DNA from: Siphonodentalium dalli | Lineage: Eukaryota > Mollusca > Scaphopoda > Gadilida > Siphonodentaliidae | Direction of reading: 5' to 3' | DNA length: 64,000 nucleotides | Assembly: GCA_032622095.1 (NCBI GenBank) | Contig: CP136065.1 | Coordinates: forward strand, 206,686,151-206,750,150 | In this document: positions 37,111-49,330 of the stretch, one piece after another | Numbering within the stretch: position 1 is the stretch's first letter | How the letters are laid out: each line of letters starts with the position of its first letter | Notes under the pieces: generated by a model | Database searches by the model: none | Told to the model about the DNA's origin: nothing | What the model saw: only the letters and a program-made list of their open reading frames with translations | Translations under genes and position numbers: made by a program

Positions 37111-37548
37111 CAATCGAGAAAGGCATCATTTCTGTTCGGGCCTCAAGTTTTCCGCTTCTAATGAAACGCTCGGGGTCGAATTCCTCCGAGTGATCCCATA
37201 AAGTCTGTTTCTTCAGATCAGCTTCCAGTATGCCCAGGAGAATACTGCCTTTCTTAATGGTGCGTCCTCGGAATTCGCAATCCCGGCATGCAACGTGAGG
37301 CGCCGATACAGGGACAATGGTTGTGTACCGATGGACTTCCTCCAGAAACGATTGTGTCAAGGTCATGTTTGTTTTGTCCTTGACCGATGGGAGTCGGTCT
37401 CCAGATACAACATTGGTCACTTCTGATGCCATCCGTTCCTGTATATCCAGATTTCTATCAAGATGCAGGACGACCCAACTCATAAACGCTGATGAGGTGT
37501 CGATTCCACCAAGAAACAATTCTGCGACCAAGCGAGTAAGAAACCTTT
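37111..37548 (-). CDS. P450 penultimate exon (helix I to meander)
   Basis: The acceptor tgtttccag ends at 37549 and the donor is GTAAAT at 37110. The 146-codon open exon contains LVAELFLGGIDTSSAFMSW (helix I; the usual AGxDT oxygen-activation motif here is GGIDTS), FLEEVHRYTTIVP (ExxR motif), a beta-strand region with GRTIKKGS, and FDPERFI (PERF) before MPFSIG. Length and phases fit the CYP2-clan exon arrangement. Earlier exons are not found up to the right edge: 38-64 kb is transposons, satellite and sequence I do not recognise. Either an intron is very long or the 5' half was lost. Host function, if intact, is oxidation of lipids or xenobiotics at the ER membrane. Confidence 0.9.
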
Positions 37549-38186
37549 CTGGAAACACAAACAGGTAGATTTAATTTCAGCACGATATGCCGCGCAAGCG
37601 CTGCGCGAGTTAACATGTAAAGCTCCATGTTGAGAAGCGACTTGGACCAAATAAACTGTGCCCGAACTAACACACAACGAAATATGAGTAATGAATGAAT
37701 TAATTAATGGCCTATGATTAAAGTTTTGAATCAGATTATGTCGACAAAGACGTAGCCGCTATATGTGCTATGTCGTGACTGGATACCTGTGGTGGTCTGG
37801 CGGACCCGCTCCACATTGTAGATATCTGCCCCATGTGGACCGGTGTGTCTTGGCACTCTCCCCGGCGATGTGGTATGACAGTCGGGACCATAGGCTAAAC
37901 CAGGAATGTACAATCTTATAACTAATGTGTAGAAACGATTACACATCAAATGTAAAAAGTAAATGGTAAAAAGATGGCCGATTTCTGTTAGACGTGTCTT
38001 CACAACGCTCCCGAGACGTTCACCAAATAATGAATTTATGAGTTAAATACGACGCATAGGAACACTTATATTTGTGTGTGAGACCTGGTGGAATAGATTT
38101 ATCTTTTCATGGTACAAGTTACCTTTTGCTTTATTATTTGAGACAGTTTGTTTGATCCCGGTGTGGTAACAAAAGAAAACTACAAA

Positions 38187-39260
38187 ATGGCGGCAAGTGG
38201 TGACACTGTGTCCGAAGTAATAAATGAAGTGGCAAGCCAGGACACTGTAGCTGATACTATTAATGAAGTTGTTAGCCGGGATAATACCAAACCTTCTTTC
38301 AAACCATTCCAAGGGACCAAAGCTGTTAAAGAAGGTTTGTTCGACTTCAAATCGTTATACGGTGACTCGAAAAAACGCAAGATCCCAACCCCACCAGGTC
38401 GCAAAGTGCAACAAAAACATCAACATTTTGTGACAATCGACTCACTAGACCAAACACTAATTTCATTCAAGAACACCATATCGGATGAGTTAAAAGAAAC
38501 ATTGGACTCATTAAAATCAATGGTAACATCATTCAATGATATGAAAATTACATTCAAAAATGACTGTGATGAAGTTCTGAGTAATGTGAACAAAACTCTC
38601 ACTGAAGTTAAAACTAAGTGTGAAGACAATCATGGTGATATCAAAAAAATAATAAATAGACTAGACAGAATGGAAACAGAAAATAATGGGCTAAAACAGA
38701 GAAATATACAGTTAGAACAAAAGCTAAACAGCTTGGAAAACACATCAGAAAGGAACTTTGACAAAGGGGAACAGTGCAGTAGAAAGGGATGCCTTAGATT
38801 CCCCAATCTTCCAGTCTCAGACAGTGAAACAAATGTTTTCAACATTAACACTACTTCCATAATCACCAAGACCTGCAAAACATATCTTGGAATTGACTTA
38901 AAGCAGTCTGATGTATATACATCTCACCCATTGGGTGGCATAAGGGAACAACAGGAAACAAAGCCAGATGGCACAAGAAGTGTAAAGAAAACTGTACAGG
39001 CTATCATCAGGTTTAATTTATGGGAACAAAGGAAAGAAATCTACAACAAAAAGAAGGCACTAAAAGGGAAAACTGACATTATTATAACAGAGGACCTCAC
39101 AAAATATAACTATAGCTTAGTCTCTGAATTAAGAAGCTTAAAAAAAGACAGGAAGATCGACTTATTTTGGACCTACAATTGTAAGGTATATGCGAAGAAA
39201 ACTGAAAACTCACAAAAGGTAAACATCAAGTCATTTGATGACATCTCAGGTCTGGTTTAG
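38187..39260 (+). CDS. LINE ORF1-like RNA-binding protein, intact, 357 aa
   Basis: The ATG at 38187 has a good context (acaaaATGG) and is preferred over one at 38148. The N-terminal 85 residues are polar, followed by KKRKIPTPPGRK, then a long heptad-rich coiled coil (roughly residues 90-195). Next comes a domain starting GCLRFPNLPVSDSE and including VQAIIRFNLWEQRKEIYNKK, IIITEDLTKYN and LFWTYNCKVYAK. This order matches the coiled coil, RRM-like and C-terminal domains of L1-type ORF1 proteins (Transposase_22 type), which bind element RNA as trimers. The frame is free of stops. No endonuclease/RT follows; instead a satellite array begins within 40 bp. It could be a half-LINE, a truncated element, or a co-opted gene. 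Confidence 0.75.
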   Translation: MAASGDTVSEVINEVASQDTVADTINEVVSRDNTKPSFKPFQGTKAVKEGLFDFKSLYGDSKKRKIPTPPGRKVQQKHQHFVTIDSLDQTLISFKNTISDELKETLDSLKSMVTSFNDMKITFKNDCDEVLSNVNKTLTEVKTKCEDNHGDIKKIINRLDRMETENNGLKQRNIQLEQKLNSLENTSERNFDKGEQCSRKGCLRFPNLPVSDSETNVFNINTTSIITKTCKTYLGIDLKQSDVYTSHPLGGIREQQETKPDGTRSVKKTVQAIIRFNLWEQRKEIYNKKKALKGKTDIIITEDLTKYNYSLVSELRSLKKDRKIDLFWTYNCKVYAKKTENSQKVNIKSFDDISGLV

Positions 39261-39289
39261 ACTATTAGCAGCTAGCCCTCCAAATGGGC

Positions 39290-42200
39290 AAATGTATATA
39301 TATAAACTGTATTTGAGATATACCATTTTCAGAGATAATTCTGACTGTATATATATATTCTCTATATGTGTATGTGTGTACATGCTTGTATACATGTATA
39401 TGTAAACTCTCCAAATCTCGAATATTGACTCATTAATCTCATACTTTTCACAAATGTGAAATTATTTATGTAAATGTCAAGGACAACATACTGTCCAAAG
39501 TATATGTATTAATTTCTAAAAACAAAATGTGAAATTATTATGTAAATGTAAAGGACAACATACTGCCCAAAGTATATGTATTAATTTCTAAAAACAAAAC
39601 CTTTATTTCATAACAATCATAAGCTTAACAAAAAAAAAATCAAACATGTAAAAGAGAATTAACTTATTCTCCAAAATGTCTGCATAAATTTTGAAATAAC
39701 TACAAGTTAAATTATTTTCAATTTTTCCTTCCATCTACTGCTCCAATTTTGCACCTCCCTAACTCCTGAACATTGATACATTAATATCATGCATTCTAAA
39801 GGTGTGCAACTGATGTATAAATATATAATACAACATATCTCCAATGTATAAGTATATGTATTAACTTTTCAAAACAAAACATTCACTTCTTATACTATAA
39901 CCAACCATATGTCTTTGAAAGGTGAAAAAAGAAAAGAAATGTAAATGTGAATTAACTTTTCAAAACAAAACATTCACTTCTTATACTGTGACCAACCATA
40001 TGTCTTTGAAAAGTGAATTAAAAGAAAAGAAATGTAAATGTGAATTAACTTATCAAAACTATCTGCCTAAACATTAAAATGACATATGTATGTATATGTG
40101 TGTATATGTGCAAGCATGTATACATGTATAAGTATGGGTATGTATATTCTCCAAATCTTGAATACTGACTCATTAATCTCATACTTTCCACAAGTGTGAA
40201 TTTATCATGTAAATGTAAAGGACAGCATACTGTCCAAAGTATATGTACACACTTTTCAAAACAAAACCTTTATTTCTTATACCAACCATATGACTTTAAA
40301 AAGCTAAACATGTAAATGAGAATTAATTTATTTTCTATAATGCTTTGAAATTATTTAGATATATATTTACAAGTATCGTATACTTGCATATGTGGTGTGA
40401 AATTATCAAGTAAATATAAAAGACAGCATAATGTCTAAAGTATATGTATTAACTTTTGAAAACAAAACCTTTATTTCATACCAATCATATGGCTTTAAAA
40501 AGTTAAACATGTAAATGAGAATTAACTTATTCTCCAAAATATTTGCATAAATTTTGAAATAACTACAAGTTAAATTATTTTCAATTCTTCCTTCCATCTA
40601 CTGCTCCAATTCTGCACTTCCCTAACTCTTGAACATTGATACATTACTCTCATACATTTCAAAGGTGGGCAACTGATGTATAAATATATAATACATCATA
40701 TCTCCAATGTAAATGTATATGTATTAACTTTTAAAAACAAAACATTCACTTCATATACTGTAACCAACATATGTCTTTGAAAAGTGAAAAAAAGAAAGAA
40801 ATGTGAATTAACTTATTATCAAAACTATCTGCCTAAACATTAAAATGACATATGTATACATGTATATGTGTGTATATGTGCAAGCATGTATACATGTATA
40901 TGTATGGGTATGTATATTCTCCAAATCTTGAATACTGACTCATTAATCTCATACTTTTCACAAGTGTGAATTTATCATGTAAATGTAAAGGACAGCATAC
41001 AGTCCAAAGTATATGTATACACTTTTCAAAACAAAACCCTTATTTCATATACCAACCATATTACTTTAAAAAGCTAAACATGTAAATGAGAATTAATTTA
41101 TTCTCTAAAATGTATGAACAAACTTTGAAATGATTTACATATATATTCACAAGTATCGTATACTTGCATATGTGGATATTTTAATTCGCATATTACCCAA
41201 AGTGCTTTACTTTGAGATACACAAATAAACCTATACTGTTCTGCCTTGTGCCCTCAATGAGAACACATCATTTTATTCCAAATCAGAATATCCCTGAATG
41301 TGATATTGACTAAGGAACTATTCCCATTGGTGTTTAGACAATTTTTAAATGATGCACCTTCCAAATGGGAAAATATAAAATATTGAAACTTTCATAAACT
41401 ATACTTGAAAACTATCTAATTTCCAGAGTGAATTCTGTCTATATATGTATGTATATTATGAATGTATATGTATGTGTGTGTATGGGAGTATGTATATGTA
41501 CATGCATGTATACTTATGTATGTATATGTATATTCTCCAAATCTTGAATATTGACTCATTAGTCTCATACATTTTCACAAGTGTGAAATTATCAAGTAAA
41601 TATAAAAGACAGCATAATGTCTAAAGTATATGTATTAACTTTTGAAAAAAAAACCTTCATTTCATACCAATCATATGCCTTTAAAAAAGTTAAACATGTA
41701 AATAAGAATTAACTTATTCTCCAAAATGTCTGCATAAATTTTGAAATAACTACAAGTTAAATTATTTTCAATTTTTCCTTCCATCTACTGCTCCAATTTT
41801 GCACTTCCCTAACTCTTGAACATTGATACATTAATCTCAAACAATTAAAAGGTGTGGAACTGATGTATAAATACATAATACAACATATCTCCAATGTATA
41901 AGTATATGTATTAACTTTTCTAAACATTCACTTCATATACTGTAACCAACTATATGTCTTTGTGAAAAAATGAAATGTGAATTAACTTATTATCAAAACT
42001 ATCTGCCTAAACATTAAAATGACATATGTATGTATATGTGGGTATATGTCCAAACATGTATACATGTATACGTATGGGTATGTATATTCTCCAAATCTTG
42101 AATACTGACTTATTAATCTCATACGTTTTACAAGTGTGAATCTATCATGCAAATGTAAAGGACAGCATACTGTCCAAAGTATATTATAAACTTTTCAAAA

Positions 42201-45200
42201 GAAAACCTTTATATCATATACCAACTATATGACTTTAAAAAGCTAAACATGTAAATGAGAATTAATTTATTCTCTAAAATGTATGAACAAACTTTGAAAT
42301 GATTTACATATATATTCACAAGTATCGTATACTTGCATATGTGGATATTTTAATTCGCATATTAACCAAAGTGCTTTACTTTGAGATACACAAATAAACC
42401 TATACTGTTCTGCCTTGTGCCCTCAATGAGAACACATCATTTTATTCCAAATCAGAATATCCCTGAATGTGATATTGACTAAGGAACTATTCCCTTTGGT
42501 GTTTAGACAAGTCTTAAATGATGCACTTTCCAAATCGGAAAATATGAAATATTGAAACTTCATAAACTATACTTGAAAACTATCTAATATCCAGAGTGAA
42601 TTCTGTCTATATATGTATGTATATTATGAATGTATATGTATGTGTGTGTATGGGAGTATGTATATGTACATGCATGTATACTTATGCATGTATAAGTATA
42701 TTCTCCAAATCTTGAATATTGACTCATTAGTCTCATACATTTTCACAAGTGTGAAATTATCAAGTAAATATAAAAGACAGCATAATGTCTAAAGTATATG
42801 TATTAACTTTTGAAAAAAAAAACCTTCATTTCATACCAATCATATGCCTTCAAAAAGTTAAACATGTAAATCAGAATTAACTTATTCTCCAAAATGTCTT
42901 CATAAATATTTTTTGAAATAACTACAAGTTAAATTATTTTCAATTTTTCCTTCCATCTACTGCTCCAATTTTGCACTTCCCTAACTCTTGAACATTGACA
43001 CATTAATCTCATACATTTAAAAAGTGTGCAACTGATGTATAAATACATAATGCAACATATCTCCAATGTATAAGTATATGTATTAACTTTTCAAAACATT
43101 CACTTCATATACTGTAACCAACCATATGTCTTTGTGAAAAAAATGAAATGTAAATGTGAATTAACTTATTATCAAAACTATCGGCCTAAACATTAAAATG
43201 ACATATGTATGTATGTATATGTGTGTATATGTCCAAACATGTATACATGTATATGTATAGGGATGTATATTATCCAAATCTTGAATACTGACTCATTAAT
43301 CTCATACTTTTCACAAGTGTAAATTTATCATGTAAATGTAAAGGACAGCATACTGTCCAAAGTATATGATAAACTTTTCAAAACAAAACCTTTATTTCAT
43401 ATACCAACCATATGACTTTAAAAAGCTAAACATGTAAATGAGAATTAATTTATTCTCTAAATTGTATGAACAAACTTTGAAATGATTTAGATATATATTC
43501 ACAAGTATCGTATACTTGCATATGTGGATATTTTAATTCGCATATTACCCAAAGTGCCATACTTTGAGATACAGAAACAAACCTATACTGTTCGGCCTTG
43601 TGCCCTCAATGATAACACATCATTTTATTCCAAAGCAGAATATCCCTGAATGTGATATTGAACATTGACACATTAATCTCATACATTTAAAAGGTGTGCA
43701 ACTAATGTATAAATATATAATACAACATACCTCCAATGTATAAGTATATGTATTAACTTTTCAAAAGAAAACATTCACTTCTTATACTGTAACCAACCAT
43801 ATGTCTTTGAAAGGTGAAAAAAAAAGAAATGTAAATTAACTTATTATCAAAACTATCTGCCTAAACATTAAAATGACATATGTATGTATATGTGTGTATA
43901 TGTCCAAACATGTATACATGTATATGTATGGTATGTATATTCTCCAAATCTTGAATACTGACTCATTAATCTTATACTTTTTTACAAGTGTGAATCTATC
44001 ATGCAAATGTAAAGGACAGCATACTGTCCAAAGTATATTATAAACTTTTCAAAAGAAAACCTTTATATCATATACCAACTATATGACTTTAAAAAGCTAA
44101 ACATGTAAATGAGAATTAATTTATTCTCTAAAATGTATGAACAAACTTTGAAATGATTTACATATATATTCACAAGTATCGTATACTTGCATATGTGGAT
44201 ATTTTAATTCGCATATTACACAAAGTGCCATACTTTGAGATACAGAAACAAACCTATACTGTTCTGCCTTGTGTCCTCAATGATAACACATCATTTTATT
44301 CCAAAGCAGAATATCCCTGAATGTGATATTGAACATCGACACATCTCATACATTTAAAAGGTGTGAAACTGATGTATAAATATATAATACAACATACCTC
44401 CAATGTATAAGTATATGTATTAACTTTTCAAAAGAAAACATTCACTTCTTATACTGTAACCAACCATATGTCTTTGAAAGGTGAAAAAAAAGAAATGTAA
44501 ATTAACTTATTATCAAAACTATCTGCCTAAACATTACAATGACATATGTATGTATATGTGTGTATATGTCCAAACATGTATACATGTATATGTATGGTAT
44601 GTATATTCTCCAAATCTTGAATACTGACTCATTAATCTTATACTTTTTACAAGTGTGAATTTATCATGTAAATATAAAGGACAGCATACAGTCCAAAGTA
44701 TATGTATAAACTTTTCAAAACAAACCTTTATTGCATATACCAACCATATTACTTTAAAAAAAAGCTAAACATGTAAATGAAAATTAATTTATTCTCTAAA
44801 ATGTATGAACAAACTTTGAAATGATTTACATATATATTCACAAGTATTGTGTACCTGCATATGTGGATAATTTAATTCGCATATTACCCAAAGTGCGTTA
44901 CTTTGAGATACACAAATAAACCTAGACTGTTCTGCCTTGTGCCCTCAATGAGAACACATCATTTTATTCCAAATCAGAATATCCCTGAATGTGATATTGA
45001 CTACGGAACTATTCCCATTGGTGTTTAGACAATGCTTAAATGATGCACCTTCCAAATGGGAAAATATAAAGTATTGAAACTTTCATAAACTATACTTGAA
45101 AACTATCTAATTTCCAGAGTGAATTCTGTTTATGTATGTATGTATATTATGAATGTATATGTATGTGTGTATGGGAGTATGTATATGTACATGCATGTAT

Positions 45201-45790
45201 ACATATGCATGTATATGTATATTCTCCAAATCTTGAATATTGACTCATTAGTCTCATACTTTTTCACAAGTGTGAAATTATCATGTAAATATAAGACAGC
45301 ATAATGTCTAACGTATATGAATTAACTTTTGAAAACAAAACCTTTATTTCATACCAATCATATGCCTTTAAAGAGTCAAACATGTAAATGAGAATTAACT
45401 TATTCTCCAAAATGTTTGCATAATCTTTGAAATGACTAGAAGTTAATGTATGTTCAATTTGTCCTTCCATCTACTGCTCCCATTTTGCACTTCCCCAACT
45501 CTTGAATATCGACACATTAATCTCATACATGTTAAATGTGTGGAATTGATGCGTAAACATATAAGACAGCATACTATCCAAAGTATACGTATTTACTTTT
45601 CAAAATAAAACATTTACATCATATACCAGTTATATGTCTTTGAACGATGATAAAAATGTAAATGTGAATTAACTTATTCTGCTAAATATCTGCATATGCA
45701 TTGAAACGACATACATGTATGTGTATGTCTATGTGTGTATCTATATGTCTGTATGCACATATATGTATGCATATACTTATATATGGTGTC
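39290..45790. repeat. Higher-order satellite array, about 6.5 kb
   Basis: Two diverged monomer types alternate. One carries 'ctccaaatcttgaatactgactcattaatctcatac' (near 39407, 40147, 40918, 41535, 42088, 42698, 43271, 43940, 44609, 45222). The other carries 'cttgaacattgatacattaatctcatac' (near 39765, 40627, 41815, 42988, 43660, 44330, 45500). A larger unit marked by 'gatattttaattcgcatatta' recurs near 41177, 42346, 43528, 44198 and 44868, so the period is about 1,170-1,180 bp and later about 670 bp after an internal loss. Recurrent short palindromes include CAAGTAT-CGT-ATACTTG and GACAG-CATA-CTGTC, along with TATGTATG tracts. No coding. Confidence 0.85.
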
Positions 45791-46565
45791 AGCATTCAAC
45801 TTTGAAATTACTACAATTTTTTATATCCAAGGTGATTAAAGTCATCTTGGAGAAATGATGGATTAAACTTTGCAGACTGGCATACAATGATTACTAAAAT
45901 ATTCATACTGATAAATTATTCTGTACTAGTCGTGCTATATGACTGATATACTCATATGTGGATGGATTTACAGGTATGTCAAACTCCTTCAAATTATTCT
46001 TTGGTACACTATGTCATGTCTAAATGTTACGGATAATAAGTTATCGCCTCTAAATCACATCTAAATCACATCATGATTAGACAACCTAACTGAAATGTAT
46101 AACCCCATAAATGTAATAACAGTATGGATTCTTGTGCCCAGTGTATGCGCTACGCGTAACGATTCGTAGTTTCTAAACCTCTCCATGAATTCCTAAAATC
46201 ATCCAACTATTTTTGTTTTAACATAGCTTGAGTGGAATGCCAAAATTCAACAGGTACCAATATGCAATCGATCAACTAACTGCAAACTATACTTACACAG
46301 GAATTCTAAATTGGTCCTTAAACTATAAGAAATTAACAACAGTCTCCATAAGAACGATTTCTACCATATTTTAAACCATTTTATCCGATCGCATTTCTGA
46401 CCACCACTGTCCAACACAACCAGCGTTCAAGTGTGTCAATCCAATACAAGCACGAACCTCACGGGCAAAGGTCAATGCCGATTGACACGGATTATTAAGT
46501 GTTGACAAAGTAACCAAAACTCGGTCAATTTTATGTCTGTGTTTTGAATCGCACAAACTCGACAC
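45791..46565. other. Non-coding, nothing recognised
   Basis: Sequence between the satellite and the first Harbinger element. No gene or repeat identified. Confidence 0.45.
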
Positions 46566-46568
46566 CAG

Positions 46569-49120
46569 GGGTGCTATTCACCGGCTGGGTTTATAATATA
46601 GTCCAGGTAGTTTTACGAGGCGACGCTCATTGCGAAGCTATCGGTGGACATATCGATGGGAAGACATCGCCGCGCGGTATAGGATTATCCAATCAAGGTG
46701 ATTGGCGTCAATCATAGGTTGACCATCGGTCACATAAACATGCTGCGTGTAACAGTACACGTTTGGTTCATTTCAACAATGAGCAACCGAGGAAAATTAC
46801 GTGGGGCAAAATATACCACCGACGACATGGGTGGTCTACAAAATAAATTCCGTATATAGGGCCGGTGTGGGTGGGTGGTCCAGAGGCCGAAACAATCGTG
46901 CTTGTAAAAATTTTTCCAAAATGGGTTTTTTTTTTCAAACAATTTACAAGTACTGACCATGTAATGTTGTTTGTTAGCATGTTAGTATCATGTTTGTTGG
47001 CATATGGCTATATAGACAGCTATAGTAACTATATAGCCTCAGATTTAGCAACCTTCTGGATTTCACATGATCCCGCCCCACTTCACAGTGGAAAACCGTA
47101 ATTTAGTAAAACAAATTAATATATTACCCAGTTGTATTACCCGATTAAAAGTAATAAAAAAAAACTGTATCACAAATACTACATGGTGAATACTCAATGA
47201 TGACTAGATATCATTAAACCGATTGTTGCATAACATGACATTGAAAAGGGTATCTCATAAATTTCTAATGTCTGAAATACTGTCTTGTTCTGGCATGCAA
47301 TCAAATTCATTCCTTCTGGTTATTTCTCATCTTTAATGGTTGCAAGTAATGTTAATTTGCAACACTTATCCAAATATCCAATTGAATTGGTTATGATGAA
47401 TGACCGTTTCTGTTTATTGTTCAGACAATCCCAACTGAAGGCGACGCTATTCTCCTTGAATTTACGAACTTCATCTTGAAGCTTAAATACTGCTCAACAA
47501 GACTAAACTAAAATACTAATTGTATACTGTTATCGCTTACAAATAGATGAACTGAAATAATGTGATGCATTCAGATGCTTTGAGAAATGACATTCTTCAA
47601 TGTCTTCAAAGTTCAAACTAAAATCAAGAATAAAATCTGACTGAGACTATACTGCAGATTCTAGTGCACAAATATACATAGAAATGGTTTAGTTATAATA
47701 ATGCAAAATGTGTTTACGGATGGAACCAGGTTGGTAGCTCTGGTATGCATCGACAGGCAAAACCTGTGATATGCGGTAATATCTGCATACATCCTTCCCC
47801 TATCATTCAGGTCTATCACCATACCAAACCACTTCAAAATTCGACAACCGACACTTCAACTTATATTGCAAAAACTTTGTACGGACTGAATTTCATAAAC
47901 AGGGCCCATTGATAACTCTGCTAGGCATTGGTGCTCACAATCCGTGATATTATGCATATTCGTTCCCCATTTATGGTCCGTCACATGTCATAGAGCATCA
48001 AAATATGACAACCGACTCTTGAGTTATAACGCAAAATGTTTGTATGGACGGACGCATGGACGGCTCGAGACGTCAACTATATACCCGCCGACTAATATCG
48101 GGGGTATAATAACCATATATCTATGTGTATACCTAACCAAAACAATTCCCCTCCTCACCCACCCCGGTGAATAAGACTAAAGAGTTATTTGATCATGCAC
48201 AAATAATTGTAGAACCCCTGACCTGTTTACCACTATTTACACTGGCCAGTGTTCTCTGTCAGACTCGATATATTAAGGCTATAATGCGGTCTAGGGCAAT
48301 TTGTGACATACAGTGTACCTACACAATGCTTTATTATTGTTGTTAGATACTGGAAACACCAGGAAACACCTGGAAATACAGTTTATTTTTCGTTTTTCTG
48401 ACTGGGCTTTACCGATTAAGCATGTTATTGCTTGAGTCTTAAGTTTACACAGTTTGCACCAACAAAGGACAGTGTAATGGGATTGCAAGACAGTTAACAC
48501 AGTTATTGAAGAATGGCTAAAAAAAACTCTTGAAATTTGGATAAAAACATGAGAAAGGGGGTGGGTCCCTAACATTTGGAGGAAAAAATTTGCACAAATG
48601 GGTGGTGGGTCCCTCGGGGTCGGAAAAAAACTTTTTGGGCCCTATATGTGCAATTGTTTTCCAGACCCCACCCCCCCCCCCACTGCCGACGAGCGTAAAA
48701 CGTTTTTGGGCATTGTGGAGAAAAGAATCAAAATATTAAAGAACAAAGAAACCGGCACCATTCACCAGCGCCGGAAAAATGATGCATGGAAAAATAATTC
48801 TTTGGAAATGGCAAGGAAATATCCAAACAGAACCAAAACACAAACAAAATTATTCTGAGACGTTATCTTCTCGGCTCTTCATTTTCACACTGTGCTAATT
48901 AAAAGTCTCCACACAATTATACCAAAATATTATACCGCTATACATGCCGATTGTGGCCGGTGAGTGTTCATGAATTAGTCGTGAGACGGCGTCAATTGAC
49001 AAGTGACAAATCTGATAGATTGGATCAATCACACCATCGACAGCGTGTGTCGTTTGCGTTCAGCCGCTACCAAATAAACTACCTGGTTTATAAAATAGTC
49101 TCGCTTGGTGAATAGCACCC
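46569..49120. mobile_element. PIF/Harbinger deletion derivative (element 1)
   Basis: Ends are GGGTGCTATTCACCG at 46569 and the inverted copy ending at 49120, flanked by CAG (46566-46568) and CAG (49121-49123). The left 250 bp match the left of the 10.3-kb element, including the start of its Myb/SANT exon. After a nested insertion the exon resumes (DERKTFLGIVEK, HQRRKNDAWK, 48690-48855). At about 48856 it joins sequence matching the 5' end of the nuclease exon (near 59100 in the large element). So the middle, containing most of both genes, was lost. It cannot encode transposition proteins. Confidence 0.85.
46826..48685. mobile_element. Unclassified DNA element nested in Harbinger element 1
   Basis: Inserted in the Myb/SANT exon remnant and flanked by CCGACGA at 46819-46825 and 48686-48692. 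The ends are inverted and related: GGTCTACAAAATAAATTCCG near 46833 and the reverse complement of 48640-48667, both leading to TATAGGG. The right tip contains a C-run and reads CAGTGGG on the minus strand, similar to hAT tips; a 7-8 bp duplication would also fit hAT. The interior is non-coding, with a 'ggacggacg...cgggggtataataa' section at 48047-48110. Confidence 0.6.
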
Positions 49121-49330
49121 CAGGGGTGCTATTCACCGGGTGGGTTTATAATATAGTCCAGGTGGGTTTACGAGGCGACGCTCAATGCGAAGCTATCGAC
49201 GAACATGAATGGGAAGACATCGCCGCGCGGTGTAGGATTATCCAATCAAGGTGATTGGCGTCAATCATAGATTGGCCACCGTCACATAAACATGCTGTGT
49301 GTAACAGTACACGTTTGGTTCATTTCAACA

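Noticed and set aside
37731-38003. Possible upstream P450 exon on the minus strand
   Set aside because: No CYP2-clan motif (WxxxR, hinge or F-G region) could be read in any frame.
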